In this document: positions 32,900 through 44,394 of the stretch, piece after piece
How the letters are laid out: every line of letters starts with the position of its first letter
How positions within the stretch are numbered: position 1 is the stretch's first letter
NCBI RefSeq assembly: GCF_027580225.2
Contig: NC_073340.2
Location: 33,933,001-33,997,000, forward strand
Direction of reading: 5' to 3'
Origin: Misgurnus anguillicaudatus
Lineage: Eukaryota > Chordata > Actinopteri > Cypriniformes > Cobitidae
DNA length: 64,000 nucleotides
Translations under genes and position numbers: made by a program
The notes under the pieces: model-generated
Told to the model about the DNA's origin: nothing
What the model saw: only the letters and a program-made list of their open reading frames with translations
Database searches by the model: none

Positions 32900-34350
32900 A
32901 TTGGCTTCATCTGTGAGATGTGTTGAATACAAAACAACAGAGGCATTGTGAGGGGGGTCACAAAGTGCAACAAATCCCCCTCCACATCTGACCGTGGTCC
33001 TCCTGGCACTCTGAGGCTGGGGTCCAGCTGGGACTTTACCCAGGATCACATGGCTTTCATAGGCAAACGCAACTTCACCTGCCCCCTCCTTCCTATACCC
33101 ATCATCACAAATCCCACAAACTCCCCCCTCCATCCGTCCCAGCTGAGCTTTGCTAATCAGTATGGCGGCGAGAGACAAGACTTGGTTAATTCGACCAATT
33201 AGGCCTGAGAATTGTTTGTGGCCAGCGACATTTTGTATTCGTGAAAATGTGTGGAGTGCAAAACATGCCCTGGAGCGACAGTATGATAGTGCCCCGGCCG
33301 CGACCACATGTCAACAAAACACACACGGGGTGAAGGGGCTGATCCGGGCGTTTTAAGGAATACGTGTGTTCAAGCATGAATATGTGAATTTGATTTCTGA
33401 GAGGTTTGTGTGTTTTTGATGGGCACAGGTAAACGGCACAGGTGAATAAAATCATGGCTAAATTTTGGGTCATAGCTGTTAACAGTATTTATTTAGCATG
33501 CATTGACCAATCAGTGTCCAGAATATATAATTTAATTTTATAATTTTGTTTATGAGTGTCTCTCTCTCTTTCGCAGGAGCGAGTCAGCACAGGGGTCTTG
33601 GTGGCAGATGGGCAGAAGTATCAGGGATTGGCTAATCCCAAATCTGCCATCTTCTCACCACACCGAAACCAGGGGAGAGGCACGAGCCAGCTGCTACATT
33701 TCTGCTTTTCATGCTCGTCTGCACACAACAGCTGCAGCAGGCCTGCCTGCTTGCTTCTAAATTATTAAACATCTTTTTAGTTTGTTCCAGATGCAGAGCC
33801 CGATGTGCTCGTTGAAGTCTTTGTGCATTTTACATACCGTTCCTTTTCCCCTCCTCTCATCAGAATGCTGTTTGTAAAAGTCATTATCCCATCTGCGCCG
33901 CCAGTTTGGACAAAACAGCCCGAGACGCATCCAGCTCGTCCCTCCTTTCCGGGACAATTTGGGAATTGAGGATGATGGTGATGACGAAGGGCCGTAGGGG
34001 TTTGGTTGTGCCACCTCTAAACACGGGGGCCACCTGTAAGCCGTGAGCCGCCTCTGTCTGCGTCGCTGCTTCGGGGCCCATGCATGCCCGGGCGGCAGTG
34101 CGAGTTTTGCAAGTAAGATTTCGTCCTTTGGAAGCTTAAGAAAGACCAAGGCTCTGTTATGGGCAGGTTGAAATAATCTGCTACTCACAAAGTCTTTCCC
34201 CCAAAGGCAGGCTGGTCTATTATTGCCGTGAAAAGGCTCAAGAGTCGTGAATATTCATCAGGGAGGTGGAGGAGGGACAGGAAGGGCCCCGAAATCCCAC
34301 CGCTGTGATGGTCACGTTCAAATCATCAGATGATGGGTCGAGATACACAC
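32900..34350. other. large complex unique region, candidate conserved non-coding cluster
   Basis: About 1.4 kb of balanced text with frames up to 143 codons overlapping on opposite strands (32879-33307 and 33757-34188 minus; 32948-33202 plus), none with motifs. Motif-like text such as AATTCGACCAATTAGGCC near 33188 and TCGTGAATATTCATCAGG near 34246 is present. Probable regulatory cluster (inference). Confidence 0.35.
33577..33768 (+). CDS. weak candidate exon after a strong acceptor, product unknown
   Basis: TCTCTCTCTCTTTCGCAG ends at 33576 and an open frame starting ERVSTGVLVADGQKYQGLAN follows, running 64 codons to a stop at 33766-33768. The first 40 residues look protein-like; the end (Cys- and Leu-rich) does not. 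No donor or partner exon is convincing. It may equally be part of the conserved-looking block. Confidence 0.2.
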   Translation, partial: ERVSTGVLVADGQKYQGLANPKSAIFSPHRNQGRGTSQLLHFCFSCSSAHNSCSRPACLLLNY

Positions 34351-34359
34351 TGAACCTGT

Positions 34360-34942
34360 AGATCCAAGAGTATGACACATGTAAAGTAAATAACCTTTTT
34401 CTCAAATTTTGGCCTCTTTTACTTTTGAGTTTTCTTTTTTTACATGCTTTTATGGCCTTATATTAATTATAAAACTACATTGGTTACTTAAAAATGAATT
34501 TATTGTACCACAAAACCTAAAATGGACTACTAAAGCAAATGAAAAACGACAGCACAATATTGACGAAAAACGTGGTATGCCATACCACTGATCTTTCCAG
34601 TTATTGCAATATTCAATATGCTTATTCGGTGTGATATGGTGATGGTTTTAGTTTGTAAAATACATTTGAACTAGATAAATATATATTTTAAAACCAATAA
34701 TTGTATGACCTACATGTGTCACATTTTTACTGATCTTCCAAATATGCACTTTTCACATGTAACTCTCTCTGCTATCTGCACTGACCTAAAACTTTAACTA
34801 CATTTAACTTTGAAGTCATTTAAAATGTAGTGATTGCAACCCATTGCAATGTGCATGTGATTGTTCTTTTCTCTGTCATTTCAATATATTGATATGTCTT
34901 ACTAAAAATAATACAAAATTAATAACGCAACCTTGAAGGAAA
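34360..34942. other. AT-rich unique sequence
   Basis: Nothing recognised. Confidence 0.35.
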
Positions 34943-35406
34943 CAATGGGTCTCATTCAATAAGCATGCTTGCGCACAAATTTGATGTGTATGGATGTTTT
35001 AACTTACAAATTATGATTCAACAAAAACTTTCATTCTAAAATTTATTTTAAATTTATGCAAAAACGTAAGAACAACTCAGATCACACGCACACAATAATA
35101 ATTTATAAATTTATAAAATATATAACACATATATATATTATAGGGTTATTTTCCTTGTTCATGATTATTGCGCACGTGAATGTAACGTATTAAATGGTAA
35201 ATGGACTGCATTTATATAGCGCTTTTAACAGACCGATGGCCATTCAAAGCGCTTTACAATTAGCCTCACATTCACCCATTCACACACACATTCATACACC
35301 GACGTGTTAAAGTTTTTGTTGAATCATGATTTGTAAATTAAATGTCCATACACACATTTTACGAACAAATTTGTGCATACGCATGTTTAGTAAAGGAGAC
35401 CCATTG
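34943..35406. mobile_element. MITE with CAATGGGTCTC ends, split by another repeat
   Basis: Left end CAATGGGTCTCATTCAATAA ... GCGCACAAATTTG and right end CAAATTTGTGCATACGC ... GGAGACCCATTG are inverted repeats; the arms also share TTGATTCA/TGAATCA-type blocks around ACAAATTATGATTCAACAAA. A different repeat (35194-35303) sits between the arms. Target duplication not identified. Confidence 0.7.
35194..35303 (+). repeat. dispersed repeat, ATGGTAAATGGACTGCATTT type
   Basis: ATGGTAAATGGACTGCATTT, ATATAGCGCTTTTAACAGAC and CCATTCAAAGCGCTTTACAA are a short repeat widely seen in fish genomes. It is inserted within the MITE 34943-35406. Confidence 0.6.
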
Positions 35407-35467
35407 ACCTTGAGCAAGATCAATGTAACATCAAGGTTTTCAATCTATTTGTGAATGATTTACACTG

Positions 35468-35728
35468 CACTGTAAAAAAAAAATTTGCTGCCTTAAAATT
35501 TTTTGTTGAAACAACTCGGATTTACAAGTCATTTTTTAACTTGCTATTATTTATCTTGACTAGAGATGAGTTGTTATAACTACAGGTGAGTTGTTATAAC
35601 TTATCAAATTAAGTTGACTTTTCTCAACTATATTTTATAAGTTATGACAACTCATCTTTGTTGACATGACTTGTAAATCTTAGTTGATTTAACAAAACTT
35701 TTAAGGCAGCAAAGTTTTTTTTACAGTG
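35468..35728. mobile_element. fold-back MITE with CACTGTAAAAA ends, copy 1
   Basis: Ends CACTGTAAAAAAAAAATTTG and the complementary TTTTTTTTACAGTG. Inside, GCTGCCTTAAAA and TTTTAAGGCAGC pair, as do GAGTTGTTATAAC blocks. TG flanks both sides (35466-35467, 35729-35730). Inserted in the fifth base pair of the outer MITE's terminus. Confidence 0.8.
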
Positions 35729-35855
35729 TGCGAAAAATTATTTTCATTATTTTTATTCTTAGTATTTTTGTCTTGTTTTCAGTAAAAATATCTAAATATC
35801 CCTAAATTAAGATGCTTTTTCTTGATGAGCAAAACGACCCAAGAAAATAAGTCAA

Positions 35856-36085
35856 CACTTTAAAAAATACTTTGCTGCCTTAAAATTTCAACTCGGATTT
35901 ACAAGTCATTTCAACTTACTATTCTTTATCTTGACTAGAGGTGAGTTGTTATTACTTATAAAATTAAGTTGACTTTTCTCAACTACATTTTTTTTTAGTT
36001 GTGACAACTCATCTCTGTTGACATGACTTTTAAATCTGAGTTGATTTAACAAAAATCTTATGGCAGCAAAGTATTCTTTACAGTG
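35856..36085. mobile_element. fold-back MITE with CACTGTAAAAA ends, copy 2
   Basis: Left CACTTTAAAAAATACTTTGC and right GCAAAGTATTCTTTACAGTG are inverted repeats. GAGTTGTTATTAC and related blocks match copy 1. It is inserted into the same outer element. Confidence 0.75.
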
Positions 36086-36549
36086 TAGTTTTTAGGCCAA
36101 AAATGTCACATTTAAGTGATTTTGTGCATAAAACAAGCAAAAACAATTATAATAAATCTGCCAATGGGTTAAGCAAATTTTTCTTGATTTTTTTCTTGAA
36201 TTTAGTGTTTAAAAATGTTTGGCAGATGTTTTTGCTTGTTTTAAACACAAAATCACTTACATTTTATATTTTTGGTATAAAACTAGACTTATTTTCTTGG
36301 GGCTATTTGCTCATCAAGAAAAAGCATCTTAATTTAAGAATTTTTATATATTTTTACTAAAAACAAGACAAAATAACTAAGAAAATATTTTCTTGAAAAT
36401 CATTTTTTTCTACAATGCATTTGTGTATATTTCAAGTGTTTAAAATGTATTTATGGGCAGTCAACACAACATGCAAAAAAGTGCTCTCTGGAATAAAAAA
36501 CAAAGGTGTAAAAATGTTTTGGGAGAAGTTCACCATATTAAAATTACAA

Positions 36550-36747
36550 AGCAAGGCGAGAGATTTTCAACTCTCATCATCATCGTCATCATCATCTCCC
36601 CCCATCCAGATGAGTCCTCCACGGCCCACTCTCACCAGAGACGATCTTCTGCTGGATCTACAGCACCTGTTGTTTTCACTCGCTGAAGACAGACAGATAG
36701 ACACTGGGGCTCAAACACCGTATGGAAGTGTGGTGAACAGCCAATAA
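36550..36747 (+). pseudogene. weak candidate terminal exon or fragment, serine-rich then leucine-rich
   Basis: The open frame (extending back to 36415) reads a run of eight Ser, then PPIQMSPPRPTLTRDDLLLD and LQHLLFSLAEDRQIDTG before a stop at 36745-36747 that overlaps an AATAAA signal (36744-36749). The C-terminal half looks protein-like. The Ser run comes from an imperfect (TCA)n repeat. There is no clear acceptor. It could be a decayed 3' exon or chance. Confidence 0.2.
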
Positions 36748-36749
36748 AA

Positions 36750-37320
36750 TCATTTCAAGCATTTTGGTTTTTGTAAAGATACCAAACGCACTTAAAAATA
36801 AAGCACCCAAGTGGATCCAAAAAGGTTTTGATGTCACAGATAATCTTTAGTTATGTTTAATTCTATTGTTCTGTAGAAACCATTTACATTTGTCAACATT
36901 AAATGAAAATTGACCTTATTTAATTTTATAATTATTTATAGGAGCATGTGATTTATTTTTATTTTTTTTTACTTTAACTTCATCTATCTCTGAAGCTCTT
37001 TTCTTTCAGAGTCATCACAAATCTTGCTTTTCAGCCTCTCCTCTACAAACACCAGCATTAAATGAAATAAAATAACATGCCTTTTCAGCACTATTTTTTC
37101 ACTGCCTTTAGTAAATTTGAAAGTATTTTTTAAACCAGGTGATGGTTTGCTGCCACAAATTGTTAGTAAATCTGACCCCAAGTCTTCATAATGCAACATG
37201 AAGAACTGTTTTAACATCTCCAATGAACTATAACTAACTTAAATACTCTATACCATGTAAATTGATTGTTCAGAAAATGCATTTTTAGTGCTTGATTTTT
37301 GCTTTCATACAAAGACAACA
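36750..37320. other. AT-rich unique sequence
   Basis: Nothing recognised. Confidence 0.35.
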
Positions 37321-37329
37321 TACAGTGGC

Positions 37330-38720
37330 TCCAGAAACACCAGCAATGAGAGAAGCTAAAACAGTTAAGCTGCGTTTAGAAACACAGCGAGGGACTGACA
37401 CCCATCACGTCCTCGCCAAGTTTCGCCTCATCACTTTCTGGCCACAGATGGTGCCACGGTCATTCATCTAATATCTCTCTCTCACTTTGTTTGCTTGGCA
37501 CGAGCAGTTAACACTTCACAATTAGGCTGTGCTACTTTGCAAAAGAAGGCTCATGTAATAGTTAATCGTATGCTAAAAATGCCCTCATTCTGACATCCAT
37601 TCTGTTATAACGGACTTTAAAAAAGTATTGCTTGAGAATGCATGATAAATTGTCAATAATTGACCTTCGAGTTGCAATTTTGCAGCAATGTTTTTTTTTA
37701 AAGGCTTGCATTATAATTTATGAGCACAGAACGTATGGATGGCGTATAGATGTATCTGTGGTTTGCATTTACAGTACAGACAGTGACCTTCTGCATCTGC
37801 TCTTGATAAATGCACCTTCCCCGAGTATGTAGTAGTGTTACTTGCCATCTATTGGTTGCTCCTTTAACAGTTTGGATCTTTGAATATTTATCAGCCTCCT
37901 GAGAGGTGCTGAACGATCCAATCAGATCCGCGTGGTTCCCGTAGAAGGGAAACCCTCAGACCGTTTTAACATTCTCCACTGAACCGGGGCTGACGGGTTA
38001 ATCGATGTCGTGATCAATTCGAAATGTACGAATTGTTTTATTTGAATGGAAAATGCAAACTGTTGGTTCTCAAGTCCTGATTAATTGCATCGTTTCTGAG
38101 CTGCGAGCAGGCTGGTGCCAGATTTTATTATAAGGTTATGTTATATTGAAGTGAAATGGTTAAAATACTGACGTTTAATCGTAGTGTTTTAAAGTACAGG
38201 TGTGCTATGAAATAGTTTGGTAATTTTTTTTCTTGAAGTTTCCTCGAATTACTTTAGCTGCTGTGTGCATTCACGTGTTTTCCTCTGCATTGTTATTGCA
38301 GTGTTGTGTACTGCAGGTTCAATTGTGATAATGCAATAGGATTCAGCCACACATTAATTAGCCGAGAACGACCCAAGAGAGTCAGACTGAATTCGCTATT
38401 ACTGCGAGAAATGCAAGAACACTCAAAGACAAATTATACAGTGCTTGATAAATTAACTAATGCCTCTCTGATTAAAAGCCTGAAATGCAATCTCATTTTT
38501 TTCTCTTCAAATTACCAATTTGTCGGAACAAATGAATCCAATATGCTTTCTGTTTCCATTTGCCGAATGCAACCTTACATCTAATTTCATATGACAAAAA
38601 TCCTCTCCTTCCATTATGCATGTAGCATTCATGTCCCATTTTCAATACAGCTCGCCTGTTTTGCAATTTCCCAAACTAATATGCCACTTTAACTAAGCCG
38701 GACACAATTTCTGTTAACTG
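37330..38720. other. complex unique region, candidate conserved non-coding cluster
   Basis: Balanced, repeat-free text at about 37330-37570, 37800-38130 and 38280-38720. It includes ATTAATTAGCCGAGAACG near 38353 and ATTAACTAATGCCTCTCTGA near 38451, homeodomain-rich strings. Frames are short. Regulatory role is inference. Confidence 0.35.
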
Positions 38721-39073
38721 TGAGAGCAGTTTAAAATGCTATGAATATGAATTTATCTATTGAAATTACCATTTTTATTTATTGCAATATTATTTATTGG
38801 ATTTTACAAGTCTGAGACAAGTGAAAATGATATTTGTTTTTACCATTTAATACAAAACATTTTATTATTTGAGTGATTGAGTAAAAAACATGAGTTATTT
38901 TATTTAGCATTTTTTATTTTTTATTTAAGTTTTTGCAAAACCTAATATGACATGATTTGAGAATAAAGTTTGCATTCTCAGTGTTAAAAAACAATTACTC
39001 ACATTTGAAGTTAACAAATACATTTTTTATTTTACATTTCTCAAAATCCTAAAACTGTTTAAAGTGAAAACTA
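38721..39073. other. AT-rich unique sequence
   Basis: Nothing recognised. Confidence 0.35.
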
Positions 39074-39310
39074 CCGAGTCCCTAAGGTGACATTGGAGTA
39101 AAAAAATCTAAAGTTTAGATTCATGTGCTCATGTAAAACTTATGTGCTCACGCGAAATCTTCATGTGCAGTTTTTTTTAAGTTTAGTTTTGCGTGCTCAC
39201 ATGAAACTTTCGCGGGCACATGCGATGTATTCACTTGCACACGCGATAGTTTCACGTGCACACACGAAACTAAACTTTAATTTTTGTTCCATGTCCCCTT
39301 AGGGGTTCCG
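39074..39310. mobile_element. CACGTG-family MITE, copy 3
   Basis: Starts CCGAGTCCCTAAGGTGACAT, ends ATGTCCCCTTAGGGGTTCCG, TA on both sides. The interior repeats are more degraded than in copies 1 and 2, with a single intact CACGTG near 39254. Confidence 0.8.
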
Positions 39311-39339
39311 TAGAAAACAAATCATATGCTGTTAAAAAA

Positions 39340-39425
39340 AGTTGGTTCAACTTAAAAAGGTAAATGGTTGCCTTAAAATTTTGAATTATTTCAATGTTGA
39401 AAGTTTTACCCAACTTTTTAAAGTC
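39340..39425. repeat. short inverted repeat, MITE remnant
   Basis: AAAAAAAGTTGGTTCAACTT pairs imperfectly with TTTACCCAACTTTTT. Probably an old fold-back element. Confidence 0.4.
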
Positions 39426-39479
39426 TCAAACATTTGGACCTCACTACAGTACACTGTGTCCGAATTTGTCATGTAAATT

Positions 39480-40165
39480 TTTTTTATATATGACAAATCT
39501 TGTCAAACATCTGTGATCATTACGTTAGCCGCACGAAACATTCACAGAATATTTACCCCAAACTGAAGTGTTAATTCACATCTGCTAGTCGCATACAAAC
39601 AAAGCTGCAAATTTAGCTTGATAAGCTCTTTCCTAAATCTGCGTCTCTCACACATTTTTATTGTTGGCCACTTGCTAATTTGCCAAGTGTAAATACATTT
39701 TCATACGGCGTAGTGTCTGAATTTCAATCTGCACCTCCGGCTTGGGTTAATTAAACAAGTGAGGTTGACACCACATCTGTCCTTTATCTACATCAGTGAG
39801 GAGGGATGTATAAATCCCTCCCTCCTTCTGTGTATTTCCACGTTGTTGCTTTTATACGTTAAGTTTTTCGTAAGTTATTATGTTGACGATGATGACAACA
39901 TATGCGTCTCTCTGTGTGCGTGAACATCCACACAGACGCCAGGATTCACACTGTGCCAGTTGCGCTCAAAAGATGTTAAAATGTCCCGCAAATGAGACGA
40001 CGGTGATGAATTCATTTTTATTCAAATTACTGTCATCGTACATCAGCACTCTTCCTGTAAACATTTCACCGCGGTATCATCCGACAGGTTACGCCATTAA
40101 TTCATTAACATCACCTACTGTTAGAGGCGTGCTGGCATTCACCTCTGAATAAAAAATAAGGATGG
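39480..40165. other. complex unique block, candidate conserved non-coding element
   Basis: Balanced composition, no repeats, a 90-codon frame (39880-40152) without motifs. Regulatory role is inference. Confidence 0.3.
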
Positions 40166-40288
40166 ATGCAGTGATTATACAGACACCAAAATATCACAAC
40201 ACACACTTTATTGAACACAAAACTTTTATATAGCACCTATAAAAACAGTGTTCGGAGCGGTTTACAGTCATGCATTGTATGTTATAAG

Positions 40289-40757
40289 TAAGGAATAATG
40301 TATAGGCAGGCAGAATGCCCGACGCAAAGTGTTTTGTATCACACCGAAGGGGCTTATTTCGCGATAACAACTGTCTGCCTATACATTATCCTGTTTATTA
40401 CACGGCTATTTACCTCATAAGTAAGGTAGGGAATATAATTTTTTTTTTTAATATTTGATTTGCTCATTTTGAATGAATGCAGACCTTCTCTGAGGAAAAC
40501 CAGTTTATTTCGGTTTTAAAATAAGATGTTCAAATGTAACGAACATTTAATAATTTTAAATAAAATGTCATGTATGTTATTAAAATACATATTTATATAT
40601 ATATTTTTTTTGTTATATTAAACTGTATCTGTGAAAATGATTTGCAGCATCTGGGTTACCGTGTGTTATTAGTTTTGAGTGATTGTTATCTGGGAATAAC
40701 AAACCTACAATGTCCCGACTGTCCAATCAGAATCGAGCATTCCAACAAGCCGTGAAA
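40289..40757. mobile_element. repeat element with an internal ATAATGTATAGGCAGGCAG hairpin
   Basis: AATAATGTATAGGCAGGCAG pairs with CTGTCTGCCTATACATTAT about 80 bp on, enclosing AGGGGCTTATTTCGCGAT-type text. Downstream, TCCAATCAGAATCGAGCATT and CAAGCCGTGAAATAATAAG recall the tail of a similar structure at 44395-44895. Full borders uncertain. Confidence 0.5.
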
Positions 40758-41092
40758 TAATAAGCAAGTTATTACATACATAAATTCAAGAGAGCAATTC
40801 CATGCAAATGCCCTTTAAACTAAAAAAATATGTTTTTAACCATATTAATATCTCAGATATTTATTCCCTTAAATAAATACCTAAGCGAGGTCTCTGTTTA
40901 TGTTTTAATTGCAATGCAAAAGTGGCGTTGCATTATCACGTTTTATTCCGCGTTTTACAACCGTTTTAGGGGGGAAATCTACGTGCATATGGTACGCAAA
41001 AGTGTTTGACATTCGATTTAGCATGCACTCCAGGCAGCTAGGTGGCAATGTGAAGCACTGACACACAACAACACCAAGTCCACGCACCTGCG

Positions 41093-41572
41093 CATAGATA
41101 TGTATATAAAGGCTAGATGGCTCAAGGCGGAGTCCCTAACGGCATCACCTGGCGGCCATCTTACGACAGGGCGCTCGCTCACTCGTAGCATTGAGTTTAA
41201 TGGTGCAGGTACTTTTAAATGACCATAACTTGCTCAATTTTCTACCGGTTTTCAAACGGTTTGGGTTTTTACAAACGTTATTAACGTGGCTATAATTCTG
41301 GATGCTTTAACATGTTTCATGAATTTATTTTTTATTTTTAGTATAGGTATGCAGTGTCATAGGTACATCTTTGACGTTTATAACAAACCAAACCGTTTGA
41401 AAATCGGTAAAAAATTAAGCAATTATGGTCATTTAAAAGTACTTGCATCATTAAAACTCAATGCTACGAGTGAGCGAGCGCCCTGTCGTAAGATGGCCGC
41501 CAAAATGCGGACGTTGCACTCAATTGGCCAGCAGCGCGGACGAGCCATCTAGCCTTTATATACATATCTATG
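41093..41572. mobile_element. 480-bp fold-back transposon with exact 8-bp target duplication
   Basis: Termini CATAGATATGTATATAAAGG and its complement are perfect over about 30 bp, and pairing continues through GCGCTCGCTCACTCGTAGCA, AAATGACCATAA and TTTTCAAACGGTTTGG. CACCTGCG occurs at 41085-41092 and 41573-41580. Eight base pairs fits hAT, P or Merlin; the CATAG end is unlike usual hAT termini. No transposase. Confidence 0.88.
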
Positions 41573-41580
41573 CACCTGCG

Positions 41581-42109
41581 TACAACCTTCTTCCTTGTTC
41601 TCGTCCAAAGCCGTCTGGTTTGCTTCTGATGAATTGGCACATCAACAATTTGATAGAGGTAATTAATGCGCCTTCTCTGATTAGTAATACTAGCTGTGAA
41701 TATTTCGTACAACTCCTTGAAAAACACTCTTTTATATTTATCAGAGCTGCTATTGCAACTTGAAGGTCCGACATATGGAAATAATCCGACATGTATGTTG
41801 TTATTTCCCTGAACTAGCAAATGCCTGTGACATAAACACGTGCGCGTCCAGATCCAGCGTGAGCAGAATTTAGCATTTTTACACTTTAGATGGAGAGTTT
41901 TTAAGATTTCCAATCTGAAGGGTGGTTTCACTTTTTTGCGTTTTTAAGCCCCAAAAACAACGTCGCCGTGTAGACGAAAGGCACATCCAATAAAATATTT
42001 TTACGTTTTCACACTCAAGCGTTCTTGTGTAAACAGGGCCTTAATTTGCATTCATTGCAAATAAATTAATACAACTAAATTAACATGACAAGTTAAAAAG
42101 AGTGATCTT
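41581..42109. other. unique sequence
   Basis: A 155-codon frame on the minus strand (41464-41931) overlaps the transposon arm and has no motif. Nothing else recognised. Confidence 0.3.
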
Positions 42110-42700
42110 TAATTCACAAATTGTTGGTATGAGTTGATTCCTCTAGTTTCTTTTTTTACAAGCAATCCTTTCAGACGGATTCCCCGCAATCCTCTGCAAA
42201 TGTGTTTGGCATTCCAGCTCTGGGTTTAAGTGGCTGAAAGCATCTCACTCCATCCAATACCTGAACCAAACCCAGTTCAACTCAAACACCATCCACCCAT
42301 CATCCCCTCTGTGTTTTCTGTAAGGGTCTTGATTAAGCAGGTTTGGACAGTGAGCATCTTGTCTCTCTCCAGCTTTAGGCCTTTGATGCCGGTTTAACTC
42401 TAATGGCGCAACACTTCCAATCCGGTTATGGATTTCAGGCCGCTGGAGCGTGGAGAGGCTGCATGTCCGACTTTAATCCCGAGCCCGACGTGGTTGACTC
42501 GAGAGGTGAAGCCGGCCCACTGGTGCTGCATGCGATTCCTGATAAAGAATAATTCCAGTTGTGTTTGTATGGGACACATGGAGCCGTCCATCAGTCAGAC
42601 CGGGATCATCTATTGATGCTTTCTGGAGCTAATGTTGTGCCAGAAACATACTTAAATCGCACGCCATTCCTTTCATACCAACATGCATGTCCATAGCTGT
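42110..42700. other. complex unique block, candidate conserved non-coding element
   Basis: Balanced, repeat-free text; short overlapping frames on both strands at 42400-42616. Inference only. Confidence 0.3.
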
Positions 42701-43489
42701 AACACAATAGATGGAAAGACTATTGTTTTTGAAGATTATGGGCTAAACCCATTTGGGATGGATGAAGCCATGCCAACATGCATTTAAAATCAAGTGGATT
42801 TTTGAAGCGTAATTGTGTTGACTACTTTTCTCATATTTAAATATATGCAGCAAATTTGGTTTTATTGTGACACTTAGTTTCAGACTCTCTTTGGTGACCA
42901 ACAGGTCAATTAAACTTCATATTTTTCATATTTTTTTCTACTTTATGTTCTTGTTGAATATTAAGTTTCACTCAGAATACGCTGCAAACATAAAATAGGT
43001 TACCAACACTCATGTTGACATACGATGTCGATGTTGAAGAGCAACTCAAGCCTTTATAAAACTCAATGCCAGTGAGAGTCCGTCACACACAGTTTGTCAC
43101 AGACGTCCCCGTGCAGCATACCTGTCAAGGTAAGTTTGATATCACAAAAAAGTTTTCTTCCCCTCTCCATCCCGAGACAGAGAAGATCCACAAGACTGAC
43201 GACTCGCAGTGACAGTTTGTGAATTTTGGGATGGGTCAGTGAATCATGCAGAGAGGGTAGATGTGAGAGGATGAAGGTGTCGTCTTCCTTCCCACCATGC
43301 AATCGCTTCCCGCTTGCTAATGTTCACAAGCACTGCGTGACTCCATCATGTTGTGAGGAGACGCTTTACTCGCCGGTCAAACTGCCTCTGCTGTGGGCTA
43401 ATGAAGTGAATGTGTTTACTGTGATGCAGCCAAAGTTATGGAGAGCAGAGACCACATAACTAACAAAATTAACTCGTGGTGAGAATAAG
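42701..43489. other. unique sequence, partly complex
   Basis: 43050-43450 is complex and repeat-free with overlapping short frames. No exon signals were convincing. Confidence 0.3.
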
Positions 43490-44390
43490 CAGTGTTGGGG
43501 AAAGTTACTTTTAAAAGTAATGCATTACAACATTAAGTTACTCCAAAAAAAGTAACTAATTGCGTTACTTAGTTACTTTTCATGGAAAGTAATAGTTACG
43601 TTATTTTTAGTTACTATTGCGTTACTTTTTCTTGCCTGAGGCTTGATCTCTTTCAGGCCTTGCAGGTGTTTTTTATGACTGAAAAATTCAGCATTCAGAA
43701 CTTGCATATTTCACACAAAAATGCGGTACTTTACTTGTTACTTCAGAAAAGTAATATTATTACGTAATGCATGTTACTTGTAATGCATTACCTAGTGATG
43801 GGAAATTGATTCAGTTTTTCGAAGCGTTCAAAACACCATACACGCTGGCGACACCTGTCGGTCAAAACAGTTTAAAAGCAGCAAGATCTGTCCAAACATT
43901 TTACACTTTTTACAAAATAAGAGCAAGATTGTTCTAAAAATATGTTTTTAAGAAAAATAAATTATTTAATTTAATTAAGACATAATTTAAAGTTTATTCT
44001 GTGTTTTTAGTTTTATTTATGGCAAACTAAAACGAACTCCCTTTTAAATGATGCACATCTTTGTCATTAAATCTGTCTACAAACAAAAAAGTAGACAAAA
44101 TGGTAGTGTTATTAGGTCTAATGTGTTATGAACTTAACTAATAAAACTGACCCGAGTTCACCTACACTGGTCATTTGTGATCAACTCCCCCTAGTGGTGA
44201 ATCGTCGGATTTTCAAAATGTTTCGAAACAGTTATGACGTAATCAAGCCTCGTTTGATAAAAGCACGTGACTTTGGCCAGTTTGAAACAAGCTCCGAACC
44301 AATGAATCGAAACAAAAGATTCTTAAAAGTTTCGAAGCCTCATGAAGCGTGCTTTGAAATCGCCCATCACTAGCGTTACCCCCAACACTG
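43490..44390. mobile_element. hAT MITE with CAGTGTTGGGG ends, split by a second hAT element
   Basis: Ends CAGTGTTGGGGAAAGTTACT and CCCCCAACACTG, with many GTTACTTTT/AAAAGTAAC repeats inside, are those of a very common fish hAT MITE. The 8-bp flanks AGAATAAG (43482-43489) and AGGATAAG (44391-44398) match at seven of eight positions. An inner element occupies 43793-44372. Confidence 0.88.
43793..44372. mobile_element. inner hAT element with TAGTGATGGG ends
   Basis: Begins TAGTGATGGGAAATTGATTC and ends ATCGCCCATCACTA. Flanks GCATTACC (43785-43792) and GCGTTACC (44373-44380) are an 8-bp duplication with one mismatch. It carries TCGAAGC and GCTTCGA-like repeats near its ends. No transposase. Younger than the host MITE. 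Confidence 0.85.
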
Positions 44391-44394
44391 AGGA

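Larger units (their letters stand above)
35463..36417. mobile_element. fold-back MITE with CACTGCAAAAA ends, copy 3, carrying two other MITEs
   Basis: CACTG (35463-35467) is separated from its continuation CGAAAAATTATTTTC (35730 on) by an inserted element. Joined, they match the start of 2823-3307. The right end, TTGAAAATCATTTTTTTCTA, is eroded. The interior keeps CTGCCAATGGGTTAAG and its partner. A second insertion lies at 35856-36085. Confidence 0.75.

Noticed and set aside
41464..41931. 155-codon minus-strand frame
   Set aside because: It starts in a transposon arm and crosses the target duplication into unique DNA, so it cannot be an ancestral gene as it stands.
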